In this document: one piece after another, positions 1 through 6,872 of the stretch
Layout of the letters: each line of letters starts with the position of its first letter
Numbering within the stretch: position 1 is the first letter of the stretch
From: Actinomycetes bacterium
GTDB lineage: Bacteria > Actinomycetota > CALGFH01
Direction: 5' to 3'
NCBI GenBank assembly: GCA_030152105.1
Contig: JASLIH010000060.1
Span: forward strand, 1-27,467
DNA: 27,467 nucleotides
Position numbers and translations under genes: made by a program
Notes under the pieces: generated by a model
What the model was told of the DNA's origin: nothing
The model's input: only the letters and a program-made list of their open reading frames with translations
The model's database searches: none

Positions 1-163
1 GGCACAGGTAGGCGACCCGGGGCAGCACCCCGTCGGGCGTCTGGCGCAGCAGCTCGGCCAGCCGGTCGATCAGGGCCAGCCGGCTGCTGAGCCGCTCCAG
101 GTCGCGGTAGGCGGCGGCCACGGTCTCGTAGTGCACCGCCAAAGGGTACGACAGGGCCGCCAC
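1..163 (-). CDS. Probable ATP-dependent DNA ligase, N-terminal fragment (cut by window edge)
   Basis: Reading leftward from GTG at 163, the frame stays open to the window edge for about 54 codons. The peptide contains YETVAAAYRDLERLSSRL followed by LIDRLAELLRQTP. This pattern resembles the helical N-terminal DNA-binding domain of archaeal/actinobacterial-type ATP-dependent DNA ligases, which usually have a segment of the form SSRL-x-hydrophobic-LAELLR followed by a short 'VAYL' stretch. These enzymes seal nicks using a lysyl-AMP intermediate, but the adenylation domain lies outside the window, so the assignment rests on the N-terminus alone. A G-rich run sits just upstream of the GTG as a possible ribosome binding site. 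A second in-frame GTG at 136 is an alternative start. The gene is divergent from the HAD gene at 225. Confidence 0.55.
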   Translation of the reverse strand, partial: MAALSYPLAVHYETVAAAYRDLERLSSRLALIDRLAELLRQTPDGVLPRVAYLC

Positions 164-224
164 GGCGACCCCCCGGCCGAGGCTGTTACGGTGGCGGCAC
201 CCGACCCAGCCGAGGAGGCGACCG
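164..224. promoter_or_regulatory. Divergent intergenic region between ligase and HAD gene
   Basis: This 61-base gap must hold the start signals for both divergent genes. On the plus strand a -10-like TACGGT lies at 187-192 without a convincing -35 box. A strong Shine-Dalgarno sequence, GAGGAGG, lies at 212-218, six bases before the GTG at 225. No other structure was seen. Confidence 0.35.
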
Positions 225-881
225 GTGGACGCTGACGCCAAGGGAGTCCTCCTCGACGTGGGCGGGGTCCTGCTCCCCACCCCCTGGGAGCTGGTGGAGG
301 ACTTCGAGGCCCGCCACGGGTGGCCGCCCGGGACGCTGCCCTGGCGGGGCCCGCTGGAGCCGGCCACCGACCCCCTGTGGCGCGCGCTCCAGGCCGGCGA
401 ACTGACCTCCCGGGAGTACTTCGACCGGCGGGCGGCCGGGATCGGCCGGCTGCTGGGCACGTCGCCGAGCTGGCCGGAGGTGACCCGGCTGCTGTTCGAG
501 ACCCCGGACGGGCTGGCCGTGCGGCCCGAGGGTCGCGCCCTGGTCGCCGACGCCCGCGCCGCCGGGCTGCGGACCGGCCTGCTCACCAGCAAGCTGGTCG
601 CCTTCCTGAGCCGGGAGCTGGTCGCGCGCAGCGACTTCCTCAGCTCCTTCGACGTGCTCCTGGACGAGAGCGAGACCGGCCTGGCCAAGCCCGACCCCCG
701 GGCCTACGGGCAGGCCGCGGTGGCCATGGGCCTGGACCCGGCGGCGATCGTGTTCGTCGACGACGACCCGGCCAACGTGGCCGGGGCCGCCGCCGCCGGC
801 ATGCCCGGGGTCCGGTTCGACATCACCGACCCGGCCGGGTCCTTCGACCGGGTCCGGCGCCGACTCCGGAGGATGCCATGA
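225..881 (+). CDS. HAD-superfamily hydrolase (subfamily IA-like phosphatase)
   Basis: This 218-residue protein has the HAD motifs in order: motif I LLDVGGVL with nucleophile Asp11, motif II LLTSK near 119-123, motif III Lys155 in KPDP, and motif IV VFVDDDPAN at 177-184. The usual second Asp of DxD is Gly13, a variant found in several subfamily IA phosphatases. Family members hydrolyse phosphate monoesters or carbon-halogen bonds in the cytoplasm; the substrate here is unknown. The cap region contains PPGT-x2-WRGP, DPLWR and QAGEL, which recur almost unchanged in the second HAD protein at 14637, so the two are close paralogues. The GTG start is set by the GAGGAGG ribosome site. Its stop overlaps the next start as ATGA, which implies co-translation with the PNPOx-like gene. 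Confidence 0.85.
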   Translation: MDADAKGVLLDVGGVLLPTPWELVEDFEARHGWPPGTLPWRGPLEPATDPLWRALQAGELTSREYFDRRAAGIGRLLGTSPSWPEVTRLLFETPDGLAVRPEGRALVADARAAGLRTGLLTSKLVAFLSRELVARSDFLSSFDVLLDESETGLAKPDPRAYGQAAVAMGLDPAAIVFVDDDPANVAGAAAAGMPGVRFDITDPAGSFDRVRRRLRRMP

Positions 882-1354
882 CCGACGCCCAGCAGCCCGA
901 CCTGGACGCCGTGGCCAGGGACATCCTGGACGGCAACCGCTACATGACCCTGGGGACGGCCGACGCCGACGGCCACCCCTGGGTGTCGCCGGTGTTCTTC
1001 GCCGCCGACCGCTACCGCGACCTCTACTGGATGTCCTCGCCGGAGGCGACCCACTCCCGGAATCTGGCCGCCCGCCCCGAGCTCAGCATCGTCGTGTTCG
1101 ACTCCCGCACGCCCGTCGGCAGCGGCCAGGCCGTCTACATGGCGGCCACGGCCGCCGAGGTGCCCGAGGCCGACCTGGCCCACGCCCTCGCCGTCTACCC
1201 CGGCGAGGCGGGCGGGCACGCCGGGGCCCGCGCCGTCGCACCCGAGGACGTTGCCGCCCCCGCCCCCTACCGCCTCTACCGCGCCCGCGTCACCCGGCAC
1301 TGGGTGCTCGACCCCGAGGCCAGCCCCGACCGGCGGACCACGGTCGACCCGTGA
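878..1354 (+). CDS. Pyridoxamine 5'-phosphate oxidase-like FMN/F420-binding split-barrel protein
   Basis: The product has 158 residues. The segment RYMTLGTADADGHPWVSPVFF near the N-terminus is the first strand pair of the PNPOx-like split barrel. It is followed by LYWMSSPEATHSRNL and a hydrophobic SIVVFD strand, typical of small flavin- or deazaflavin-binding reductases of this fold. Such proteins are dimers that bind FMN or F420 at the subunit interface; many are of unknown substrate. The ATG at 878 overlaps the HAD stop codon by four bases, so the pair is translationally coupled. The stop at 1352-1354 is only one base from the stop of the convergent zinc-ribbon gene, leaving no room for a terminator between them. 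The specific reaction cannot be inferred. Confidence 0.75.
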   Translation: MTDAQQPDLDAVARDILDGNRYMTLGTADADGHPWVSPVFFAADRYRDLYWMSSPEATHSRNLAARPELSIVVFDSRTPVGSGQAVYMAATAAEVPEADLAHALAVYPGEAGGHAGARAVAPEDVAAPAPYRLYRARVTRHWVLDPEASPDRRTTVDP

Positions 1355-1355
1355 G

Positions 1356-1619
1356 CTAGTCGGCCGCCTCGTGGCCGATGTGCCGGTCGACCTGGACCAC
1401 GGTGCCGGTCCAGTCGCAGGAGCGGCACCAGCAGTAGAAGACCCGGTCGTCGGCGGCCCAGTACTCGACCACCAGGCCGTCCCGGCCGGCGATGGCGGCG
1501 CCGCAGCGGGGGCAGTGCCGGGGGGCGTCGAGCAGGTGGCGCTCGGCGTCGCGGGCGAAGGTGGCCGTCGGCGGCGGCAGCGGGTGCGGGTCCTCGGGCA
1601 GCACCCCCGCGTCAGGCAT
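1356..1619 (-). CDS. Small zinc-ribbon-like protein, last gene of the leftward aromatic operon
   Basis: This 87-residue protein has a CPRCG pair (Cys36, Cys39) and a second cluster at Cys63, Cys65 and Cys68 (CWCRSC), a pattern compatible with a zinc ribbon. The intervening region, LVVEYWAADDRVFY, resembles the strands of a ribbon fold. The ATG at 1619 overlaps the last eight bases of the Rieske oxygenase gene, indicating translational coupling and probably a related job. I do not recognise the family. Plausible roles are a metal or redox accessory to the oxygenase or a small regulatory or scaffold subunit; these are inferences from position only. The N-terminal 20 residues are proline-rich and probably disordered. 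Confidence 0.65.
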   Translation of the reverse strand: MPDAGVLPEDPHPLPPPTATFARDAERHLLDAPRHCPRCGAAIAGRDGLVVEYWAADDRVFYCWCRSCDWTGTVVQVDRHIGHEAAD

Positions 1620-2862
1620 TGGCCCGGGCCTCGGCCGCCTCGCTGTGGAGGCGCAGCAGGTCCTGGAGCTGGGGCGAGTAGCGGGTGAAGCCGAGGTTCA
1701 TCCATTGGAGGGCGAAGTCGGCCCCGGCGCCGAACTTGTTCTTCTCGCAGGGCAGGTCGATCCGGTCGTTGGCCGCCGGGGCGCGGACCACAGCGATCGG
1801 GTCGCGGCCGGCGGCCACCGCGGCCAGCTGCTGCTTGAACTGCTTGCGGAGCATGGCGATGCCCACGTCCGACTTGCCGAGGTGCTCGACCGTCCGGTCG
1901 GTGATCGGGCCCTGGGTGACCCAGGCCATGATGTCCTGGCCCTCGACGTAGTCGACGATGTGGTTGCCCTGCTCGTCGCGCCAGGGCAGCTCGTAGTCGG
2001 GGATGGCGGCCTGGGACGGCGCCGGCGCCCCTTCGGGGGCGTGGACGGTGTAGAGCACGAACCAGGTGGTGGTGTCGTCGACCGGCACCCGGATCTGCAT
2101 CTGCTCGATGCCGGCGCCCCCGACCCGCATGCAGTAGGGGAACACCATCGGGTGGCCGATGGCCCAGTCGTCGTCGTCCTCGCTGTGGCCCTCCAGCAGC
2201 CGCCGCTTGATGATGCCGTGGTCGAACTCGTCGAAGGCCACCTTGACGTGGCGGCGCTGGAACGACTTGGGGGCCTCGAACCCCATCCGGTTGCCCAGGA
2301 ACTCGAAGTAGCGGCCGTGGAGCCACTCGACATGGTGGGGGTCGACGGCGTTCTCCATGATCTGCAGCCAGTTGCAGGGCAGCAGGGCATGGCCGAAGTC
2401 GCGCACCCCGTCCATCACGTACACGTCGTAGCGGGGCAGCAGCGGCGCCGGCTCCGGGCCCACGTACACCCAGACCATGCCGCCCAGCTCCTGGGCCCGG
2501 CCGGCCCTGGCCCGGACCCGGTCCTTGAACGTGGTCTTGTCGAGCTCGGCCGGCTGGTCCAGGCAGGTCCCGTCGCGGCCGAACAGCCAGCCGTGGTAGC
2601 CGCAGCGCAGCCCCTCGGCCTCGACCACCCCGTAGACCAGCGACGCCCGCCGGTGGGGGCAGTGCTCCTCGACCACCCCGTAGGACCCGTCCGTGGTCTT
2701 GTACAGGGCCCAGTCCTCGCCGAGCAGCCGCACCCGCTTCACCGGGAACTCCTCGAGCTGGCGGGTGAAGGCCAGCGGGTACCAGTAGCGACGCAGGAGC
2801 TCGCCCATGGGCGTCCCCGGCCCGACCCGGGTCAGCTCGGCGTTCTGCTCGGCGGTCAGCAT
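1612..2862 (-). CDS. Rieske non-heme iron oxygenase, phthalate dioxygenase/O-demethylase-like alpha subunit
   Basis: This 416-residue protein contains an N-terminal Rieske [2Fe-2S] site, Cys68-x-His70 and Cys87-x2-His90 (CPHRRASL, CGYHGW). The C-terminal catalytic domain carries the mononuclear iron motif Asp174-x2-His177-x4-His182. Length and the GPGTPMGELLRRYWYP opening match the homomeric phthalate 4,5-dioxygenase/vanillate O-demethylase branch. Such enzymes hydroxylate or demethylate aromatic substrates using electrons from a separate reductase; no reductase is encoded in the window. The ribosome site is AAGGAGG immediately before the ATG at 2862 and overlaps the TAA of the upstream gene. 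The gene follows a putative aryl-phosphorylating pair and ring-cleavage dioxygenases, so it may act on a phenolic or phosphorylated phenolic. The exact substrate is unknown. Confidence 0.9.
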   Translation of the reverse strand: MLTAEQNAELTRVGPGTPMGELLRRYWYPLAFTRQLEEFPVKRVRLLGEDWALYKTTDGSYGVVEEHCPHRRASLVYGVVEAEGLRCGYHGWLFGRDGTCLDQPAELDKTTFKDRVRARAGRAQELGGMVWVYVGPEPAPLLPRYDVYVMDGVRDFGHALLPCNWLQIMENAVDPHHVEWLHGRYFEFLGNRMGFEAPKSFQRRHVKVAFDEFDHGIIKRRLLEGHSEDDDDWAIGHPMVFPYCMRVGGAGIEQMQIRVPVDDTTTWFVLYTVHAPEGAPAPSQAAIPDYELPWRDEQGNHIVDYVEGQDIMAWVTQGPITDRTVEHLGKSDVGIAMLRKQFKQQLAAVAAGRDPIAVVRAPAANDRIDLPCEKNKFGAGADFALQWMNLGFTRYSPQLQDLLRLHSEAAEARANA

Positions 2863-2874
2863 GCAACGGCCTCC

Positions 2875-4692
2875 TTACGGTTCCAGGATGGTGACGGTGC
2901 CCTGGTTGCCGTCCACGCGGATGCGCTGGCCGGTCTTGATCGTCTTGGTCCCGAAGGCGGTGCCGGTCACCGCCGGCAGCCCGTACTCGCGGCAGACGAT
3001 GGCGGCATGGGCCATCATCCCGCCGACGTCGGTGACGGTGGCCCCGATCTTGCCGAAGATGGGCGCCCAGCTGGGCGCGGTGAGGGGGGCGACCAGGATC
3101 TCGCCCGCCTGGATCTCGCCGATCTGGTCGGCCGAGAAGATCACCCGGGCCGGTCCCTCGGCCACCCCCGGGGAGGCGGCGAAGCCCTTGAGGGTGCCGT
3201 CGCCGGCACCGTCGTCGGCCCCCAGCCACTGCTTGACGCTCTCGCCGGTGATGCCCCAGAGCATGATGGTGAACGGCTCGGTCACGACCTCGGGTGGCCG
3301 GCCCAGGGCGGGCGGGGGCGACCAGGACCGCAGCGCGGTCAGGATGCCCCGGCGCCGCTCCAGCTCCCGGCCCCAGTAGGCCGGGCCCCGCGGCTGGGTG
3401 CCGACCGCCCAGGCGCTGTAGTAGTCCCACAGCGCCTCGGGGACCTCGTCCCGCTTGAGCAGGAAGATGTCGTCATCAGCTCCGAAGAAGCCCTCCTTGG
3501 CCAGGACGCCGCCGAGCTGGCGCATCTTGCGCCACAGCACCGAGTGGCTCCAGTGCTCGACGTAGAAGTTGTGGTTCTCGACGTAGGGGAACACCACCCG
3601 GGCCAGGCTGAGCTTCTGCTCGAAGGCGGCTCGGTCCTCGTCGGTGGCCAGCAGCTCGCCGTACTCGGCCACGATCCGGTCGCGCTCGGCCCGGATGGCC
3701 TCGATGGGCCGGCTGATGTCGACTCCCTCGCGCAGCTTGGCGATGTAGTCGCGCACGAACCCGAACGGGATCTCCAGGTGCTCCAGCCACACCTCGTCGG
3801 TGTGGTAGAAGCCGCTCCCGGCCGAGAAGTTGAACCACGGCTGGGCCGACGCCTCCCACTGGGACAGCCACGCCCGCCCGTCCTCGCTGGCCCGCAGGCC
3901 CTCTATCACCGCCGCGGCTGACGGCTGGTCGAAGGCGCCGTCGACCCGACTGGCGACGGCCAGGCGAGCCAGCTTCTTCAGCTCCTCGTCGGGCTGGAAC
4001 AGGTCGACCTCGACCCCGGCGACCATCTTGGCGATGGCCAGGTCGGGGATGCTCGGGAAGGCCTGCTTGCAGAAGCCGAAGAAGTCGAGGTAGGCGGCGT
4101 AGCCGAGGTTGAGGAACTCGAAGTGGTACTGCCACAGCTGCAGGGCCAGGTCGACCAGCCTGTGGTACTGGCGCTGGAGCTCGAAGCCGGAGCCCATGCC
4201 CCGGCCCTCGGTCACCACGGCCAGGTCCTCGGCGTCGGGCAGGGGCTCGAAGCTGAGCGCCTCCATCTCGCCGATCAGGCTGCGGATCTTGCCCATCCAC
4301 TGCTCGTACAGCGACGCCCAGTTCTGGAAGTAGAACCCGGCCCGCTCCAGGAACTGGGGGACCCGGGCCTCGATCTCGGCCGGGTCGGCGACCCCGACCG
4401 GGGACAGGTACGCGTAGCCGTTGAGCACCCGGAAGTCGACCCCGAGGGCGGGCGGGATCAGGTAGTGGCGGGTGTTGTACTGCGACAGCGAGGCCAGGGC
4501 GAACTCGAAGAAGGTGGCGTCCCAGGGGCTCAGGACCTCCGGCCAGTGGACCCCGTCCTGGAACCAGAACATCGAGTCCTCGTACTCGCGCCGGTCGGTC
4601 GAGAACGGCAGCGAGTAGGTGTACAGCTCCTGCCACCCCTCGGCCCCCGCGGGGGTCTGGATCTCGAAGGGGCTGGGGAACCGGTCCGCCAT
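2875..4692 (-). CDS. PEP-utilising-type phosphohistidine subunit, phenylphosphate synthase PpsA/CreHI-like
   Basis: The product has 605 residues from the ATG at 4692, which has GGAAAGGA upstream; an earlier in-frame start at 4749 would overlap the preceding gene. Roughly residues 505-605 form the mobile phosphohistidine domain of PEP synthase and pyruvate phosphate dikinase. It begins GFAASPGVAEGPARV and has the likely phospho-acceptor His562 in GGMMAHAAIVCRE. The preceding 500 residues are a helical, aromatic-rich domain that probably binds the acceptor, as in rifampin phosphotransferase. There is no C-terminal PEP/pyruvate-binding barrel. Size and layout match the 70-kDa PpsA subunit of Thauera phenylphosphate synthase, which transfers the beta-phosphate of ATP to phenol through histidine. 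The ATP-grasp partner is encoded 28 bases upstream. The family is clear, but the acceptor substrate is inferred. Confidence 0.8.
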   Translation of the reverse strand: MADRFPSPFEIQTPAGAEGWQELYTYSLPFSTDRREYEDSMFWFQDGVHWPEVLSPWDATFFEFALASLSQYNTRHYLIPPALGVDFRVLNGYAYLSPVGVADPAEIEARVPQFLERAGFYFQNWASLYEQWMGKIRSLIGEMEALSFEPLPDAEDLAVVTEGRGMGSGFELQRQYHRLVDLALQLWQYHFEFLNLGYAAYLDFFGFCKQAFPSIPDLAIAKMVAGVEVDLFQPDEELKKLARLAVASRVDGAFDQPSAAAVIEGLRASEDGRAWLSQWEASAQPWFNFSAGSGFYHTDEVWLEHLEIPFGFVRDYIAKLREGVDISRPIEAIRAERDRIVAEYGELLATDEDRAAFEQKLSLARVVFPYVENHNFYVEHWSHSVLWRKMRQLGGVLAKEGFFGADDDIFLLKRDEVPEALWDYYSAWAVGTQPRGPAYWGRELERRRGILTALRSWSPPPALGRPPEVVTEPFTIMLWGITGESVKQWLGADDGAGDGTLKGFAASPGVAEGPARVIFSADQIGEIQAGEILVAPLTAPSWAPIFGKIGATVTDVGGMMAHAAIVCREYGLPAVTGTAFGTKTIKTGQRIRVDGNQGTVTILEP

Positions 4693-4720
4693 GGCCCTGT
4701 CCTTTCCGTCGAGGCCCGGG

Positions 4721-5809
4721 TCACGGCCCGGGCGTGTCCGAGCTTCCACGGGTATGCAGCGGCGACAGCAGGGTGGCGACGATGCTGGCCATCGGGTCGC
4801 CGGCGGCGGCGACGGGCGTCGCCGCCTTGCGGCTCCAGACCGTCTCCGGCCGGGCCTGGAGGAGGGTCACGGCCTGGTCTCCGGGCAGGTCGGCGTCAAG
4901 GGCCCACTCCACGTCCTGGGGGCACCGGTAGTGCCGCTCGGCCCGCCGGGCCAGCCGGGCCACCGCCTTGACCTGGTCGTCGGTGAGGCTGGGGACGGTC
5001 CGGCGGGCCTCGTCGACCTCGACCCGCTCGACCCGGTCGCCGTCGCCCAGGCGGTACTCGACCGCCTTGTCGGAGATGATGCGCTGGACGATCTCGCCGA
5101 GCACCTTGTCGACCAGGAAGCTGTCCGGGGTGACCTCGCCGGACACGATGCCCTCGCCGAACCCCCAGGCGGCCTCGACCGCGACCTGGGAGCGGTCGCC
5201 GTCGCGGGGGTTGAGGGTGAAGGCCACCCCCGAGGCCGTGGGGCGGACCATCTTCTGGATCCCGACCGACATGGCGACCACGTCGTGGTCATAGCCGCGC
5301 TCGCGCCGGTAGGCGATCGCCCTGGCCGTGAACAGGCTCGACCAGCAGCGGGTGAGGTGGGCCAGCACCTCCTCGGCCCCGCGGACCCACAGGTAGGTGT
5401 CGTGCTCGCCGGCGAAGCTGGCGTCGGGCAGGTCCTCGGAGGTTGCCGAGGAGCGCACCGCCACCGGGACCGCGTCGAGCTGGCAACGCTCGCAGAGCTC
5501 GGCGTAGGCGCTGGCGACGGCGGCGGCCACGCCGTCGTCGAGGGGGACCTGCTCGATGCGGCGGCGGATGGCCGCGCTCAGCTCCTCGAGGGCGGCCGGG
5601 TCGGCCAGGTCGACCTCGCCCAGCAGCCCGACCACGGCCTGGCGGACCTCGGGGTGGCCGCGGACGGTGTGGTAGGCGTCGACGGTGACCGCGAACCCGG
5701 GCGGCACCGGCAGCCCGGCGGCCAGCATCTCCCCGAGGCTGGCGTTCTTGCCGCCGAGGCGGGCCCGCTGAGCCGGGTCGTAGCCGTCCAGCCAGCAGAC
5801 GAAGCTCAT
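4721..5809 (-). CDS. Stand-alone PEP-synthase-type ATP-grasp subunit, PpsB/CreHI-like
   Basis: This 362-residue protein corresponds only to the N-terminal ATP-binding domain of PEP synthase. Recognisable elements are GGKNASLGEM (Lys21), VRSSATSEDLPDASFAGE starting near residue 118, IQKMVRPTASGVAFT, AAWGFGEGIVSGEV, CPQDVEWALD and LLQARPETV. All look intact, so it should phosphorylate the histidine of the downstream partner from ATP. Size agrees with the 40-kDa PpsB subunit of phenylphosphate synthase. The ATG at 5809 overlaps the phosphatase stop codon as ATGA. The arrangement is not a broken PEP synthase gene: each half has its own start, ribosome site or coupling signal, and the PEP-binding barrel is absent altogether. 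The acceptor could be a phenol, but this is inference from family and context. Confidence 0.85.
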   Translation of the reverse strand: MSFVCWLDGYDPAQRARLGGKNASLGEMLAAGLPVPPGFAVTVDAYHTVRGHPEVRQAVVGLLGEVDLADPAALEELSAAIRRRIEQVPLDDGVAAAVASAYAELCERCQLDAVPVAVRSSATSEDLPDASFAGEHDTYLWVRGAEEVLAHLTRCWSSLFTARAIAYRRERGYDHDVVAMSVGIQKMVRPTASGVAFTLNPRDGDRSQVAVEAAWGFGEGIVSGEVTPDSFLVDKVLGEIVQRIISDKAVEYRLGDGDRVERVEVDEARRTVPSLTDDQVKAVARLARRAERHYRCPQDVEWALDADLPGDQAVTLLQARPETVWSRKAATPVAAAGDPMASIVATLLSPLHTRGSSDTPGP

Positions 5810-6861
5810 CGGATGCCCTCCCACCAGTCGGGCCGTTCCGCGGTCGGGGGGACCTGGACCTCCTGGACCCGGTTGCGGTAGGCGACCAGGGCCTCGCCGC
5901 CGCCCTCCTTCAGCTTCACCAGGACTTCCTCGGTGTTGTAGGGCTCGCCCGGGTCGTAGCCGACCGCCCAGGCGGCGAACGCCCGGATGGGGCCGGAGTG
6001 GGTCGCGCACAGGATGCGGGCCCCCGGGGCCTCGTCGACCAGCCGCTGGAAGCCCGACCAGAAGCGGCGCACGCAGCTGGCCGGGGGCTCGAAGTGGAGC
6101 ATGGGGATGGTCATCCAGTGGTGGATGGGGTCGGCCCCGCCCTGCTGGACGTTCCAGAACCGGTCGACCTCGACCAGCCACATCGGCCGGTCCCCGAGGG
6201 CGGCCCGCTCGTAGCGCTCCATCAGGGCGTGGTACATGCGGAAGGCGCTGGTCACGTCGCGCAGGCCGTCGGGGGTGGCGACCTGGAAGTTGCGGAACTC
6301 GGCCATGGGGCGCGGCTCGGTGACCTTGGCGTCGCGGCGCCACAGGTCGAGGCCGTCGAGCAGGCCGCGGTGAAGGTGCTCGGCCGTCTGGCGGGCCCTG
6401 TTGGTGTCGGCGCAGACAATCTGGACCTGCTCGCCGTCGCGGATGCCCTTGGACAGGTCGAAGCCGCGCCGGTGGGCCTGCCAGCCGCCGAGGGGGGTGA
6501 GGCCGCTCTCGGTCGAGTACCCCTGGGTCTCGCCGTGGCGGACGATGTGGACCTGGGCGGCCACCTTGAAGGCGCCGGCCTGGGTCTCGGGGACGATCTC
6601 CCTGGTCCGGGTGATCTCGGCCCAGGCCCTGGTCACCTCCAGGGGCTCGCCGTTCCAGACCGGCGGGGGCGCGTCGGGGGCGTCGGGGTCGGCCCGTCGC
6701 TCCCGGAACCGGCGCAGGTACAGCGGCGCGGCGCTGTCGGTCTCGGGAGCGTCGCTGTCGGCCTCGGGGGTCGCCTGCCGGGCCCGCCGGCGCAGGTAGC
6801 TGGCCAGGTAGAGCGGCGCGTCGGGCCGCTCGGTCCGCGGCAGCGGCGGGTCTTCGGCCAT
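5806..6861 (-). CDS. Histidine-phosphatase family protein with an unusual N-terminal extension
   Basis: The 351-residue product has the phosphoglycerate-mutase-like RHGE signature at 108-111 (catalytic His109), a CADTNRARQTAEHL segment with the second arginine, and a late CATHSGPIRAF segment with the second active-site histidine. These enzymes hydrolyse phosphate esters through a phosphohistidine. The first 100 residues precede the fold and contain two copies of an APLYL-x2-arginine-rich motif, near residues 15-28 and 45-57, separated by an acidic linker. In this operon it sits directly before an aryl-phosphorylating enzyme pair, so it is a good candidate to remove a phosphate tag after oxidation, the role held by phosphohydrolase CreD in the 4-cresol pathway. 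Start is ATG at 6861 with GAGGGGG upstream. Confidence 0.85.
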   Translation of the reverse strand: MAEDPPLPRTERPDAPLYLASYLRRRARQATPEADSDAPETDSAAPLYLRRFRERRADPDAPDAPPPVWNGEPLEVTRAWAEITRTREIVPETQAGAFKVAAQVHIVRHGETQGYSTESGLTPLGGWQAHRRGFDLSKGIRDGEQVQIVCADTNRARQTAEHLHRGLLDGLDLWRRDAKVTEPRPMAEFRNFQVATPDGLRDVTSAFRMYHALMERYERAALGDRPMWLVEVDRFWNVQQGGADPIHHWMTIPMLHFEPPASCVRRFWSGFQRLVDEAPGARILCATHSGPIRAFAAWAVGYDPGEPYNTEEVLVKLKEGGGEALVAYRNRVQEVQVPPTAERPDWWEGIR

Positions 6862-6872
6862 CTCGCCCCCTC

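Noticed and set aside
704..3921. Very long open frames on both strands overlapping the oxygenase and phosphotransferase genes
   Set aside because: Their translations are Gly/Pro/Arg/Ala or Val/Leu/His-rich low-complexity sequence with no family motifs, as expected from out-of-frame reading of GC-rich codons. The Rieske and PEP-synthase motifs lie in the chosen frames.
2875..5809. The two PEP-synthase-like genes as a frameshifted or broken PEP synthase
   Set aside because: They are in reversed order relative to neither half, have separate starts with a 28-base gap and ribosome site, keep intact catalytic motifs, contain a 500-residue domain absent from PEP synthase, and lack the PEP-binding barrel. 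This fits a genuine two-subunit enzyme.
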